Below, piece after piece: positions 1-11,746 of a stretch of 64,000 bases of DNA. This DNA comes from Paenibacillus sp. FSL R5-0912 (GTDB lineage Bacteria; Bacillota; Bacilli; Paenibacillales; Paenibacillaceae), in NCBI RefSeq assembly GCF_000758605.1, contig NZ_CP009282.1, positions 1-64,000 of the forward strand, given 5' to 3'. The position numbers and the translations under genes were made by a program. Each line of letters starts with the position of its first letter. Within the stretch, counting starts at the first letter, position 1. The notes under the pieces are model-generated. The model did no database searches. It was not told the origin of the DNA and was given only the letters and a program-made list of their open reading frames with translations.

Positions 1-87
1 GATAAGATTCAGCAACAACCCATTTTCTTCGACATTTCCACTTCATGGCTGATGCCACATTTGGAAGATTTAAAGGAGTGACAGTCT

Positions 88-1434
88 GTGGACAGCCATA
101 CTTCCGAATTATGGCAGCAAATTTTATCGATTATTCAAACCAAACTAAGCAAGCCGAGCTATGACACCTGGTTTAAGGCTACCAAGGCCTTAACGTTTAG
201 CCACCAGGCTCTTATTATCTCGGCGCCTACAACTTTTGCCGTAGAATGGCTGGAAAGTCGCTACACCAAACTGGTAGGAGCAACGGTTTATGAGGTCACC
301 GGACAACAGGTTGACGTCAAATTTGTAATTGAAGAGAACAAACCCTCTGAGCCAATAGTTCAACAAATGGCGACCACTCCCGCAGTTTCACGCGAAGAAG
401 CACAGACGCATTTGCTCAATCCCAAATACACTTTTGATACGTTCGTGATCGGTTCGGGCAACCGTTTTGCGCATGCAGCCTCACTGGCTGTAGCCGAAGC
501 GCCCGCCAAAGCTTACAATCCTTTGTTTTTGTACGGAGGCGTGGGTCTCGGGAAGACTCACTTGATGCATGCCATCGGGCACTATGTGCTGGAGCATAAC
601 CCCAACAATAAGGTTATCTACATCTCGTCCGAGAAGTTTACGAATGAATTCATCAACTCCATCCGTGACAACCGCGGCGAAAGCTTCCGTAACAAATACC
701 GCAGTGTTGACATTTTGCTGATTGACGATATTCAATTCCTGGCCGGCAAAGAGTCAACGCAGGAGGAATTTTTCCATACGTTCAATGCTCTTCATGAAGA
801 ACGCAAGCAAATTATCATCTCAAGCGACCGGCCTCCCAAGGAGATTCCCACACTGGAAGAACGGCTGCGATCCCGGTTTGAATGGGGATTGATCACCGAT
901 ATTCAGCCTCCTGATCTGGAGACACGGATTGCGATTCTCCGTAAGAAGGCCAAGGCGGAGAACCTGGATATCCCTAACGAAGCGATGATGTACATCGCTA
1001 ATCAGATCGACACAAATATCCGCGAGCTGGAAGGTGCACTGATCCGCGTTGTAGCCTATTCATCACTGACAAATCAGGATGTGAATACGCATCTGGCAGC
1101 TGAAGCGCTGAAGGATATCATTCCCTCCAGCCGGCCGAAGATGATCACCATGAATGATATTCAGCAAAAAGTCGGCGAATACTACAATTTGCGCATGGAG
1201 GATTTCAAAGCACGGAAACGCACGAAGGCTGTTGCTTTTCCAAGGCAGATTGCCATGTATCTCTCACGTGAATTAACGGATTATTCGCTTCCCAAGATCG
1301 GTGAAGCCTTCGGAGGGCGCGATCATACGACAGTTATCCATGCCCATGAGAAGATTACGCAGCAATTAAAGGTGGACCAGGAGCTCTATAAAGTGGTAAA
1401 TAATCTTGCGGAGAAAATTAAAAATCCTTCCTAA
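88..1434 (+). CDS. dnaA: Chromosomal replication initiator DnaA
   Basis: Initiator ATPase that binds DnaA boxes at oriC, opens the duplex and recruits the helicase loader. The 448 residues show domain I (about 1-80), a short linker, and the AAA+ domain with Walker [10 protein letters not shown] (150-158) and Walker [10 protein letters not shown] (209-217). The C-terminal DNA-binding domain ends in the signature [15 protein letters not shown] (409-423). It starts at GTG 88, with AAAGGAG at 72-78 as the ribosome binding site and no better start downstream. It is the first gene of the conserved origin cluster and is followed by oriC and dnaN. The 87 bp upstream include TTCGACA at 28-34, which is a Spo0A-box core on the minus strand, but one such 7-mer is expected by chance. 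Identification is certain. Confidence 0.99.
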   Translation: MDSHTSELWQQILSIIQTKLSKPSYDTWFKATKALTFSHQALIISAPTTFAVEWLESRYTKLVGATVYEVTGQQVDVKFVIEENKPSEPIVQQMATTPAVSREEAQTHLLNPKYTFDTFVIGSGNRFAHAASLAVAEAPAKAYNPLFLYGGVGLGKTHLMHAIGHYVLEHNPNNKVIYISSEKFTNEFINSIRDNRGESFRNKYRSVDILLIDDIQFLAGKESTQEEFFHTFNALHEERKQIIISSDRPPKEIPTLEERLRSRFEWGLITDIQPPDLETRIAILRKKAKAENLDIPNEAMMYIANQIDTNIRELEGALIRVVAYSSLTNQDVNTHLAAEALKDIIPSSRPKMITMNDIQQKVGEYYNLRMEDFKARKRTKAVAFPRQIAMYLSRELTDYSLPKIGEAFGGRDHTTVIHAHEKITQQLKVDQELYKVVNNLAEKIKNPS

Positions 1435-1439
1435 GAGGA

Positions 1440-1560
1440 ACAAAGAGCCTATACACAATCTATACACATGTGGGTAGGCTTAATTTTATGCTGTTTAGCG
1501 ACTTATCCACATAAACGGAGCCCCTACTACTAATACTATTAAATAACTATAATAATTCAT
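1440..1560 (+). other. oriC: Replication origin oriC (DnaA boxes and unwinding element)
   Basis: Gene-free dnaA-dnaN gap. A perfect DnaA box TTATCCACA lies at 1503-1511. Two one-mismatch boxes CTATACACA lie at 1449-1457 and 1460-1468, 11 bp apart. About 12 bp after the perfect box, past a GC-rich CGGAGCCC, a run of trinucleotides CTA-CTA-CTA-ATA-CTA-TTA begins at 1524. This matches the DnaA-trio unwinding motif known from B. subtilis oriC. A strongly AT-rich stretch follows to 1560. The spacing box, GC clamp, trios, AT-rich DNA is the known bacterial basal unwinding layout. The function is inferred from motif and position. Confidence 0.88.
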
Positions 1561-1630
1561 CTTCTAAGAGCAGGATTCAAAGAGGTCAAACGTACACCCA
1601 TTTCCCAATTTTTCAGCTAGGAGTGAAATC

Positions 1631-2773
1631 ATGAAAATCAGCATTCTCAAAAATGAACTCAACGAATCTATAGGCCATGTCTCCAAGGCGATCTCGAGCA
1701 GAACAACCATCCCTATTTTGACCGGAATAAAGCTTGAGGTTAGCCACCAGGGAGTAACATTGACGGCAAGCGACACGGATATCTCAATTCAATCCTTCAT
1801 CCCTGCCGAGAATGACAGCCATACGATCGTAAAAGTGGAACAGCCCGGCAGCGTAGTGCTTCCAGCCAAGTTCTTTGTCGAGATCATCAAGAAGCTTCCC
1901 TCCAAAGAAATTCACATGGAAGTCAAAGAGGGCTTTCAAACCTATATCTCTTCCGGATCTACGGAGATTCAGATTGTTGGCCTGGACCCTGAAGAATTCC
2001 CTGTTCTGCCAAGCATTGAGGAGAATGAAACCATCTCAATGCCAGGCGATTTGCTGAAGAATATGATTAAACAAACCGCGTTCTCCATCTCTACCCAAGA
2101 GACAACACCAATTCTGACGGGTATTCTCTGGAATCTTGCCGATAACGAGTTCAAGTTCACGGCTACCGACCGCCACCGTCTGGCAACAAGAGCAGCACAT
2201 CTGGAAGGTACAGAGAATGTTCAGTTTGCGAATATTGTTATTGCCGGCAAAACGCTGAACGAGCTCAGCAAAATTATCCCGGATCAGAATATGCTGGTGG
2301 ATATTGTCGTTGCGGATAACCAGGTCCTCTTCAAAATCGACAAAGTGCTGTTCTATTCGCGGATCCTGGACGGCATTTATCCGGATACTTCTAGAATTAT
2401 TCCAACCACCTACAAAACAGAACTAACTCTTGATACAAAAAAACTCAGCGAATCGATTGACCGCGCTTATTTGCTATCCCGTGAAGAAAAAACGAACATT
2501 GTCCGGATGCAGACTCTTGAGAATGGCGACGTAGAGATTTCTTCCAGCTCATCAGAGCTGGGTAAGGTCCGGGAAGAACTTGAAGTAATTGATTTCAAAG
2601 GTGAGCCTTTGCGGATCTCCTTCAACTCCAAATATATGCTTGATGTGCTGAAGGTTGTGGAGAGTGAGCAGCTCGTGATTGCCTTCACCGGCATGATGAG
2701 TCCGATTATTCTCAGACCGCTCGACGAGAGCCGCAGCCTGTACGTCATTCTGCCTTACCGCACAACCAATTAA
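1631..2773 (+). CDS. dnaN: DNA polymerase III sliding clamp (beta subunit)
   Basis: Ring-shaped processivity clamp that tethers polymerase III and repair polymerases to DNA. The 380 residues match the usual length of about 378 and three-domain organisation of the family. The N-terminus MKISILKNELNESI and the C-terminal IILRPLDESRSLYVILPYRT are diagnostic, the latter being the tail that shapes the client-binding pocket. Start ATG 1631 is preceded by TAGGAGTG at 1619-1626. It sits after oriC in the standard dnaA-dnaN order, and its downstream gap carries an inverted DnaA box. Confidence 0.99.
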   Translation: MKISILKNELNESIGHVSKAISSRTTIPILTGIKLEVSHQGVTLTASDTDISIQSFIPAENDSHTIVKVEQPGSVVLPAKFFVEIIKKLPSKEIHMEVKEGFQTYISSGSTEIQIVGLDPEEFPVLPSIEENETISMPGDLLKNMIKQTAFSISTQETTPILTGILWNLADNEFKFTATDRHRLATRAAHLEGTENVQFANIVIAGKTLNELSKIIPDQNMLVDIVVADNQVLFKIDKVLFYSRILDGIYPDTSRIIPTTYKTELTLDTKKLSESIDRAYLLSREEKTNIVRMQTLENGDVEISSSSSELGKVREELEVIDFKGEPLRISFNSKYMLDVLKVVESEQLVIAFTGMMSPIILRPLDESRSLYVILPYRTTN

Positions 2774-2789
2774 TGCCCTGTCCATGGCC

Positions 2790-2894
2790 TGTGGATAAGT
2801 GGTGGAAAGGACAAAAAAGATGAAAAAAATAGTTATCCACAGTGGATATATCAAACTGGACCAGTTTTTGAAGCTGGCAGATTGTGTATCCACA
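2790..2894. promoter_or_regulatory. Second DnaA-box cluster over the yaaA start
   Basis: A reverse perfect DnaA box TGTGGATAA lies at 2790-2798 and a forward perfect box TTATCCACA at 2833-2841. A one-mismatch box GTATCCACA follows at 2886-2894. The perfect pair faces inward across 34 bp that contain the yaaA ribosome binding site and start codon. A perfect 9-mer is expected about 0.5 times in 64 kb on both strands by chance, so two within 52 bp are meaningful. The likely role is a second oriC box cluster, control of yaaA-recF-remB-gyrB transcription, or both. Confidence 0.75.
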
Positions 2895-3047
2895 GGTGGT
2901 ATGGCCAAAGCGCTGCTGCAGGAAGGGCACGTACAAGTGAACGGGGAGAAAGAAGAACGGCGTGGCAGAAAGCTCTACCCGGGTGATAAGATAGAGGTAC
3001 AGGATAACGGCGTATTCGAGGTTGAAGGCGGCGGAGTCAAAGAGTAG
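2820..3047 (+). CDS. yaaA: S4-domain RNA-binding protein YaaA
   Basis: Small S4-fold RNA-binding protein, linked in Bacillus to ribosome biogenesis. The 75 residues are close to the 71 of B. subtilis YaaA. They carry the S4 pattern LDQFLKLADCVSTGGMAK followed by RRGRKLYPGDKIEV. I chose ATG 2820 because GGAAAGG (2803-2809) sits about 10 bp upstream. An in-frame GTG at 2799 would place that site inside the gene. Two perfect DnaA boxes flank or overlap the start. recF follows after 23 bp, so the genes are probably co-transcribed. Confidence 0.93.
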   Translation: MKKIVIHSGYIKLDQFLKLADCVSTGGMAKALLQEGHVQVNGEKEERRGRKLYPGDKIEVQDNGVFEVEGGGVKE

Positions 3048-3070
3048 TACACCCAAGGAGGCACAGGGTC

Positions 3071-4189
3071 TTGTTTGTCAAAAATATCGGTCTGCAGTAT
3101 TACCGCAACTATGGGCTGCTGCGCCTTACGAGCCTGGGCGATGTAAACCTCATTCTCGGTCAGAACGCCCAAGGCAAAACAAATCTCATGGAGGCTTTGT
3201 TCGTCCTGGCGATGACCAAAAGCCACCGTACCTCCAAGGACAAGGAACTCATATCCTTCGATGCTCCTGCAGGTTCCGCACAGATTGTGGCCGAAGTGGA
3301 GCGCAAATACGGTGATCTTAAGCTGGAGCTTACCCTGTCACCCCAAGGCAAAAAAGCCAGAATTAACGGACTGGAGCAGCGCCGGCTTAGTGAATTCGTA
3401 GGTTCACTGAATGTGGTGATGTTTGCTCCGGAGGATCTCGAGATTGTCAAAGGCACCCCGGGCATCAGGCGCCGGTTCCTTGACATGGAGATTGGACAGG
3501 TCCAGCCCAGCTACCTGTTTCATCTGCAGCAATACCAGAAGGTGCTGCTCCAAAGAGGGAATCTGCTGAAGCAGCTATGGGGAAAAGAAGCTGCCGGCAA
3601 GGAGCTTCTGGAGATATGGGATGCGCAACTTATAGAGCATGGTGTTAAAATCGTCAAAAAAAGGAAACAATTCATAAAGAAGCTGCAGATATGGGCAGAA
3701 AGCATCCATCGCGGCATTACAAACGGCGGAGAAGAGCTCAAACTGCTCTATGTCCCCTCTTTCGGTGAGCGCGAAGAGGAAGATGAAGCTGTCTTATTGG
3801 ACAAATTTATGTTAAAGTTATCACAAACAAGAGATCAGGAAATCAGGCGCGGCATGACGCTGACGGGTCCCCATAGGGATGACCTGTCCTTTTTTATCAA
3901 CGGAAGAGAAGCTCAGGTCTACGGTTCCCAGGGACAGCAACGTACGGCAGCTTTATCGCTCAAGCTGGCGGAAATTGAACTGATCCATGAGGAGATCGGA
4001 GAGTATCCTGTGCTGCTTCTTGATGATGTTTTGTCCGAACTTGATCCCTATCGTCAGACCCAGCTTATCGAAACATTTCAAAGCAAGGTACAGACCTTCA
4101 TCACCGCCACCGGTGTAGAGGGACTGAATGCCGATAAATTAAAAGGCGCGAGCCTGTATCATGTGCACGGCGGCACAGTGGAGCTATAA
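3071..4189 (+). CDS. recF: DNA replication and repair protein RecF
   Basis: SMC-like ABC ATPase that loads RecA at gaps and helps restart replication. The 372 residues carry Walker A GQNAQGKTN (30-38). The ABC signature region SQGQQRTAALSLK and Walker B VLLLDDVLSELD are in the last quarter. The start is TTG 3071, eight bases after AAGGAGG (3056-3062). TTG starts recur throughout the window. It lies between yaaA and remB in the conserved origin order. Confidence 0.98.
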   Translation: MFVKNIGLQYYRNYGLLRLTSLGDVNLILGQNAQGKTNLMEALFVLAMTKSHRTSKDKELISFDAPAGSAQIVAEVERKYGDLKLELTLSPQGKKARINGLEQRRLSEFVGSLNVVMFAPEDLEIVKGTPGIRRRFLDMEIGQVQPSYLFHLQQYQKVLLQRGNLLKQLWGKEAAGKELLEIWDAQLIEHGVKIVKKRKQFIKKLQIWAESIHRGITNGGEELKLLYVPSFGEREEEDEAVLLDKFMLKLSQTRDQEIRRGMTLTGPHRDDLSFFINGREAQVYGSQGQQRTAALSLKLAEIELIHEEIGEYPVLLLDDVLSELDPYRQTQLIETFQSKVQTFITATGVEGLNADKLKGASLYHVHGGTVEL

Positions 4190-4205
4190 AGAGCGGAGGA
4201 AGACC

Positions 4206-6411
<2,206 letters not shown>

Positions 6412-6428
6412 GCGTAAGCTGTATAACG

Positions 6429-6471
6429 AACCTCCGGTTTTCTCCCTTATAGGGGGGACCGGAGGTTTTTT
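6429..6471 (+). terminator. Rho-independent terminator of gyrB
   Basis: The left arm AACCTCCGGT and the right arm ACCGGAGGTT form a stem, with an inner CTCCC/GGGGG extension and a TTATA loop. A T-run follows. It ends the dnaA-gyrB block just before a convergent gene. Confidence 0.9.
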
Positions 6472-6501
6472 AATGCAGGGAGAGAGTTTTTTGGCGTAAC
6501 T

Positions 6502-7389
6502 TTAATGCTTGAGTGTTCGTCTGCGGCGGTAGGTTGGGGACGGGTGGGTGCGTTTCAAACGTCCATAGGCAACAGCATAGCGGTGGATTCTGCGGTAAAT
6601 GGCTTTGTTCGGAAACATTTTGAAGACGATGATCGAAGGCAGCGTATTAACTTCAAGCAGCCATAGATCATGATGCTGATCCATCGCCACATCCAGTCCG
6701 ATTTCTTTGAGGCCCGGATAGGCAGTTTCCAGCTGGGACCCGATTCTAACCCCCAGTGATTTCAACTGCTGGATGGTTGCCGTCATTTCTTCAGGCGTCA
6801 TATGTTCTTTGAACAGGGCATCTACCGAAAAAATGCTGCCTCCATTGTGATAGTTGGTGACCACCTTTTGCGGCGCAGCCACCCGCCCGAGCATGCCTGT
6901 AGTCTCCCAGGATCCCTGAAGATTCTTCTGGGTCAATACCCGTAGGTCAAATGGCCGGTCCTGATGCTGAAGCAAATCAATGCCTTGCTGAACGAGATAA
7001 GAACGTCCCTTAATCCGCGGCAATAGGGCAGCATGAAGCTCTTCCGGTGTATTGAAGATTTCTGCATCCTTGGCGTATCTCAGAATATACATCAGCTTGG
7101 GTTCTGCTGGTGCTTCCGCTTCACATGTTAAAGGTTCTGTTTCCGGTTGGCTTAAATCCGGCTGCTGCTCGCTTGGGCTTAAATGAACTACCCGCTGTTC
7201 AGCTCTCATGACTCCGCTGCCGTAGGTGCCGCGGTCCGGTTTGATATATACCGTTCCGTACAGACCCAGCAGCTCTTTCAAATCTTCCAGGGCGTATTTA
7301 CGTGTTTCCGGAATGAAGACCGAGAGCAGGCGGTTCTGAAGAATGACTTTCGTTTTTGCCCACTTGCTGGACACGCGCTGAATCCTCAT
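6502..7389 (-). CDS. YheC/YheD-family ATP-grasp protein
   Basis: Predicted ATP-grasp ligase of the YheC/YheD type, a family associated with the Bacillus spore coat. The substrate is unknown. The 295 residues show the ATP-grasp lysine region YIKPDRGTYGSGV, a middle RSYLVQQGIDL strand, and the C-terminal metal and nucleotide segment IGLDVAMDQHHDLWLLEVNT. I chose ATG at 7389 because AAGGAGG (minus strand, 7396-7402) is 6 bp upstream. An in-frame ATG at 7458 has no such site. It is shorter than Bacillus YheC (about 363) or YheD (about 453). It is antisense between gyrB and gyrA, a place that is empty in B. subtilis. Confidence 0.82.
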   Translation of the reverse strand: MRIQRVSSKWAKTKVILQNRLLSVFIPETRKYALEDLKELLGLYGTVYIKPDRGTYGSGVMRAEQRVVHLSPSEQQPDLSQPETEPLTCEAEAPAEPKLMYILRYAKDAEIFNTPEELHAALLPRIKGRSYLVQQGIDLLQHQDRPFDLRVLTQKNLQGSWETTGMLGRVAAPQKVVTNYHNGGSIFSVDALFKEHMTPEEMTATIQQLKSLGVRIGSQLETAYPGLKEIGLDVAMDQHHDLWLLEVNTLPSIIVFKMFPNKAIYRRIHRYAVAYGRLKRTHPSPTYRRRRTLKH

Positions 7390-7663
7390 TTTCTGCCTCC
7401 TTGGGTAGTTGTGCGGTTGCCGGTTTCGCCACAGATGAACGTATATCCGTTTGTTCATCTGTGGCGAATTTTCAGGACAATCTAACTAAACAATGTTATA
7501 ATATAAGGATATGGGGTTATGCTTTTTTGGACGAAATCAGGGTCATAGAGCCATTCTTCTAGTCTTTACAGTCTATGTACTGAAGACACCAGCGGAAAGG
7601 GCGTATATCCTTATCCGTACTAAAAGAAAATCAATATAGAAGATAAAAGGCTATCATGTTTAA

Positions 7664-7692
7664 TTGTGCTGCTTTTGTGAAAGTAATATAAT
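7664..7692 (+). promoter_or_regulatory. Sigma-A promoter of gyrA
   Basis: TTGTGC at 7664-7669, a 17 bp spacer and TATAAT at 7687-7692, about 40 bp before the gyrA start. The rest of the 343 bp divergent gap (7390-7732) holds another TATAAT at 7497-7502 without a good -35, and no gene. Confidence 0.75.
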
Positions 7693-7732
7693 AAAGGGTA
7701 GCGGTTTTTAACTGAAGGAGGTCCACCAACTC

Positions 7733-10279
7733 ATGGCTGAACAAAATAACCCGCAAATCAGGGATCGGGACATTGGCGTGGAAATGCGCGAATCCTTTAT
7801 GGATTACGCAATGAGCATCATTGTAAGCCGGGCTTTGCCGGATGTGCGGGACGGACTTAAGCCTGTTCACCGACGCATTTTGTTTGCGATGTCGGAACTT
7901 GGAATGTCCTCGGATAAACCTCACAAGAAATCAGCGAGAATCGTCGGTGAGGTTATCGGTAAGTACCACCCTCACGGTGACTCGGCGGTTTATGAAACAA
8001 TGGTACGTATGGCACAGGATTTCTCCATGCGCTATATGCTCGTAGACGGCCACGGAAACTTCGGCTCTATTGACGGAGATATGGCAGCTGCGATGCGTTA
8101 TACCGAAGCGAGGCTGTCCAAAATTGCGGGAGAAATGCTCCGCGATCTGAACAAAGAAACGGTTGATTTCGCTCCCAACTATGACGGTGAAGAGCATGAG
8201 CCTGTAGTATTGCCGGCGCGTTACCCTAACCTGCTTGTGAACGGGGTTTCGGGGATTGCGGTCGGTATGGCTACCAATATTCCTCCGCACAATCTGGGCG
8301 AGGTCATTGATGGTGTGCAGGCAATGATCAAGAATCCTGAGATTACGCCTATGGAGCTTATGGAATATATTCAAGGTCCGGATTTCCCAACGGCTGGTTA
8401 TATTTTGGGCCGTGAAGGTATCCGTCAGGCTTACCGCACTGGACGCGGGTCGGTTACTATGCGTGCCAAAGCGACGATTGAAGAGAATAACGGTAAAGCG
8501 CGGATTATTGTGCACGAGCTTCCTTACCAGGTCAACAAAGCCAGACTGGTTGAGAAGATTGCTGAATTGGTGCGTGAGAAACGTATCGAAGGCATTACGG
8601 ATCTGCGTGATGAATCTGACCGTAACGGAATGCGTGTAGTCGTTGAAATGAGACGTGATGTGAATCCTAGCGTCGTGCTCAACAACCTCTACAAACATAC
8701 CTCCATGCAGTCTACCTTCGGGATCAACATGCTGGCTATTGTCAATAATGAACCGAAGATTCTGAACCTGCGTGATGTGCTGTATCATTATTTGCAGCAT
8801 CAGATCGAAGTTATCCGCCGCCGGACCGTGTTTGACCTGAAGAAGGCGGAAGCCCGGGCGCATATTCTGGAAGGGCTGCGTGTTGCCCTCGATCATCTGG
8901 ATGAGGTTATTGCTCTTATCCGTGCTTCACGGACAACAGATATTGCCCGTGAAGGCTTGATGGAGACCTTCAGTCTAAGCGTGGAGCAGGCGCAAGCGAT
9001 CCTAGATATGCGGATGCAGCGCCTTACCGGTCTGGAACGTGAGAAGATCGAGAATGAATATAACGAACTGCTCGCCAAAATCACTGAATACAAGGAGATT
9101 CTGGCTAACGAGCATCTCGTACTGGAGATTATCAGCAATGAGCTGCAGGAGATTCGTGATAAGTACTCGGATGACCGCCGTACGGAAATTACGGTTGGGG
9201 AAGAGAGTATTCTCGATGAGGATCTGATTCCGCGTGAAGAGGTTGTAATCACGATTACACATACCGGTTACATCAAACGTCTTCCGGTCAGCACTTACCG
9301 CAGCCAGAAGCGCGGCGGCCGCGGGGTGATCGGGATGGACACCAAGGACCAGGACTTTGTGGAGCATCTCTTCGTGAGTAACTCCCACAATTACCTGATG
9401 TTCTTCACCGACAAGGGTAAAGTGTACCGGATTAAGGCTTATGAGATTCCGGAGCTCGGACGTACCGCCCGGGGAACGCCGATCATCAACCTGATCCAGA
9501 TTGAGCAGGGCGAGAAGATTAGTGCGGTAATCCAGGTAGAGGAAGCGGACAGCGACAAATACCTGTTCTTCGCTACCCGTGAGGGAATCGTGAAGAAGAC
9601 GCCTCTGGAAGACTACAACAACATCCGCAAGGGCGGTCTGATAGCGATCAATCTGCGTGAGGAAGATTCACTGATCGAAGTGAAGCTGACAGATGGAGAG
9701 CAGAATCTGATTATCGGTACGGCACGCGGAATGTCGATTACTTTCTCGGAGAGCGATGTCCGTTCCATGGGCCGTAGTGCTACAGGGGTTAAAGGGATCA
9801 CGCTGGATGACAATGACCATGTCATTGGTATGGACTGCGTAGATAAGGATCTTGAAGTGCTGATCGTAACAACCAAGGGTTATGGTAAACGTACGCCTGC
9901 CGGCGACTATCGTTCCCAGACACGCGGGGGTAAAGGCATCAAGACCATTAACCTTACCGATAAGAACGGTCCGGTAGTCGGGCTGAAGGTTGTCAAGACA
10001 GATGAGGACCTGATGATTATCACGACCAGCGGTACCCTGATCCGGACCAGTATGGATGGAATTTCTACCATGGGCCGGTACGCACAGGGCGTTAAGCTGA
10101 TTAACATCCGTGAAGATGATGCAGTGGCTACGCTCTGCAGAGCGGATAAAGAGGAAGATGACTTGTCTGAGCAAGAGGACGGCGAAGAAATTCAAGGTGC
10201 AGTAGTGGAAGGCGATGGCGAAATCAGCGAGCCTGAAGCGGAAACTGATACCGGGAACGAAGACGATAGCATCGAATAA
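7733..10279 (+). CDS. gyrA: DNA gyrase subunit A
   Basis: DNA-cleaving subunit of gyrase. The 848 residues carry the catalytic tyrosine in [10 protein letters not shown] (Tyr123). The quinolone-determining segment HGDSAVYE keeps Ser84 and Glu88, the residues typical of susceptible bacteria. The C-terminal beta-pinwheel repeats include the GyrA box QKRGGRG and its QTRGGKG relative, and the last 45 or so residues form a very acidic tail. Start ATG 7733 follows GAAGGAGG at about 7714-7721. A terminator follows at 10292-10331. Confidence 0.99.
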   Translation: MAEQNNPQIRDRDIGVEMRESFMDYAMSIIVSRALPDVRDGLKPVHRRILFAMSELGMSSDKPHKKSARIVGEVIGKYHPHGDSAVYETMVRMAQDFSMRYMLVDGHGNFGSIDGDMAAAMRYTEARLSKIAGEMLRDLNKETVDFAPNYDGEEHEPVVLPARYPNLLVNGVSGIAVGMATNIPPHNLGEVIDGVQAMIKNPEITPMELMEYIQGPDFPTAGYILGREGIRQAYRTGRGSVTMRAKATIEENNGKARIIVHELPYQVNKARLVEKIAELVREKRIEGITDLRDESDRNGMRVVVEMRRDVNPSVVLNNLYKHTSMQSTFGINMLAIVNNEPKILNLRDVLYHYLQHQIEVIRRRTVFDLKKAEARAHILEGLRVALDHLDEVIALIRASRTTDIAREGLMETFSLSVEQAQAILDMRMQRLTGLEREKIENEYNELLAKITEYKEILANEHLVLEIISNELQEIRDKYSDDRRTEITVGEESILDEDLIPREEVVITITHTGYIKRLPVSTYRSQKRGGRGVIGMDTKDQDFVEHLFVSNSHNYLMFFTDKGKVYRIKAYEIPELGRTARGTPIINLIQIEQGEKISAVIQVEEADSDKYLFFATREGIVKKTPLEDYNNIRKGGLIAINLREEDSLIEVKLTDGEQNLIIGTARGMSITFSESDVRSMGRSATGVKGITLDDNDHVIGMDCVDKDLEVLIVTTKGYGKRTPAGDYRSQTRGGKGIKTINLTDKNGPVVGLKVVKTDEDLMIITTSGTLIRTSMDGISTMGRYAQGVKLINIREDDAVATLCRADKEEDDLSEQEDGEEIQGAVVEGDGEISEPEAETDTGNEDDSIE

Positions 10280-10291
10280 TCCTTTGCAGCG

Positions 10292-10331
10292 AAAGCATGA
10301 GTTTCTGATTATAGAAGCTCATGCTTTTTTT
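10292..10331 (+). terminator. Rho-independent terminator of gyrA
   Basis: AAAGCATGAG pairs with CTCATGCTTT around a short loop and is followed by a run of T. Confidence 0.88.
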
Positions 10332-10428
10332 AATTTTGTAGAATGGGAATCCTCTATCTAGCCGCTTGCCGGGTTCCATACTATAATTAGAGAACTAGAG
10401 GTGTCAGAGAAATAAAGGGGCTGAATTT

Positions 10429-11529
10429 ATGCCAAATATATCCGTTGGAGAGATCAAGGCGGGATCAAAGATTATTAAGGATGTAATCACTCCTTTGGGA
10501 GGAGTGTTATTCGGTAAAGGCAAGATCATACTTCCGCGGGATATTGAGATTCTCCAAGCTTTTTTGATAGGACAAGTTGAAATTGAGGGAGTTCAGGGAG
10601 AGGACAAAGCGCCAGAAGTCTCCAAGCCGCCAGCAAAGCAGCAGACTGCCAAAACAGGTGCACTGATCAATGAATCCGTACTGGCCAAAAGTAATTCTCC
10701 GCTTCATGATGAGTATGAGAAAATGCTGGTGCTTATTAAGCAGAGCTATCGTGCAGCAACCGCAGCGGTACTTCCGATTTTTGAATTGCGGAGCCAACTG
10801 GAGCTGCTGATCAGCCATTTGAAGGATTATCATGTCCTGAAGTTTGCACCGCGTGTCCTGTTTGACCAGGAGTATAATTATCATAACGCTGTATTGTCTG
10901 CCTTAACTTCATATAAAATTGCCCAGTGGTGCGGATATCCGCAAAAGGATTGGATGCAGGCTGCCTTTGCCGGCTTGCTTCATGATATAGGTAACATTAA
11001 GGTAGATGAGACTTTGCTACACAAACCGACTCCCCTGACGGGCGCGGAGATAGAAGAAGTACGCAGGCATACCACTTATGGCTACCAGCTGCTGCGTAAT
11101 GTTACAGCAATCAACGAAGGCGTCAGATTAGCCGCCCTGCAGCATCATGAGAAGATCGACGGTTCCGGTTATCCGCTTAAGCTGGAAGGCACTCAGATTC
11201 ACTTCTATGCCAAGATTGTTGCAGTAGCTGATATCTTCCATGCCATGACGCTTGAAAAAGCCTACAGAAAGGCTCAGTCGCCTTATCTGGTACTGGAGCA
11301 GATTCAGAAGGAGAGCTTCGGGAAGCTCGACCCGGTTATTGTACAAACCTTCATTCAAAAAACAACGGATCTGTATAATGGAACACGGATACGGCTCAGC
11401 GACGGGCGTCACGGAGAAATCATCTTCACGGATCGCACTAATCCCACAAGACCAATGGTTCAGGTAGAGGGCAAGATCGTGAATCTGGTCAATGAACGGG
11501 AGCTGCATATTCAGGAGATTATCGCTTAG
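10429..11529 (+). CDS. HD-GYP domain protein (probable c-di-GMP phosphodiesterase)
   Basis: HD-GYP proteins hydrolyse cyclic di-GMP. The 366 residues have an N-terminal region of about 130 residues without a clear domain. The HD-GYP domain then carries HDIGNIKVD at 185, a downstream histidine pair in LAALQHHEKI, and DGSGYP at 244-249. The canonical HDxGK is HDIGN here, with lysine replaced by asparagine, which may alter metal binding or activity. ATG 10429 follows AAAGGGG. TATAAT at 10382-10387 may belong to its promoter, although no clear -35 is seen. It sits between gyrA and the rRNA operon. Confidence 0.88.
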   Translation: MPNISVGEIKAGSKIIKDVITPLGGVLFGKGKIILPRDIEILQAFLIGQVEIEGVQGEDKAPEVSKPPAKQQTAKTGALINESVLAKSNSPLHDEYEKMLVLIKQSYRAATAAVLPIFELRSQLELLISHLKDYHVLKFAPRVLFDQEYNYHNAVLSALTSYKIAQWCGYPQKDWMQAAFAGLLHDIGNIKVDETLLHKPTPLTGAEIEEVRRHTTYGYQLLRNVTAINEGVRLAALQHHEKIDGSGYPLKLEGTQIHFYAKIVAVADIFHAMTLEKAYRKAQSPYLVLEQIQKESFGKLDPVIVQTFIQKTTDLYNGTRIRLSDGRHGEIIFTDRTNPTRPMVQVEGKIVNLVNERELHIQEIIA

Positions 11530-11631
11530 GTGGTAAGCGGGTATGATTTACAGAAGCTATGTCATCTGTGGCTGGCTGTGGCCGGGCGTTTATAAGGAGC
11601 ATAGCTTTTAAATTTGATTTCAAAATACTGC

Positions 11632-11660
11632 TTGCAAAAAGAATCTATACATGATATATT
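11632..11660 (+). promoter_or_regulatory. rRNA operon promoter P1 (sigma-A)
   Basis: TTGCAA at 11632-11637, a 17 bp spacer and TATATT at 11655-11660. It is the first of two similar promoters in the 378 bp gap between the HD-GYP gene and the 16S gene. Confidence 0.8.
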
Positions 11661-11717
11661 CTATTTCTGGCCGCGAAACATCAACGCCGAGCTCGAAAAG
11701 AAGTTGAAAAAAAGAGC

Positions 11718-11746
11718 TTGCATTGATCGGTTGGATGTGATATATT
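11718..11746 (+). promoter_or_regulatory. rRNA operon promoter P2 (sigma-A)
   Basis: TTGCAT at 11718-11723, a 17 bp spacer and TATATT at 11741-11746, 86 bp after P1 with nearly the same hexamers. A boxA-like antitermination leader, TGATCTTTGAAAACTG, follows at 11791-11806. A similar sequence recurs in the 16S-23S spacer at 13589-13605. Confidence 0.82.

Noticed and set aside
28..34. Spo0A-box core TTCGACA upstream of dnaA
   Set aside because: Exact match, and Spo0A sites near oriC are known in B. subtilis, but a 7-mer is expected about eight times in 64 kb, so a lone copy is not evidence.
7931..8896. Minus-strand open frame of 321 codons in gyrA
   Set aside because: Shadow of gyrA in the opposite frame. 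No start signal and no known domain.
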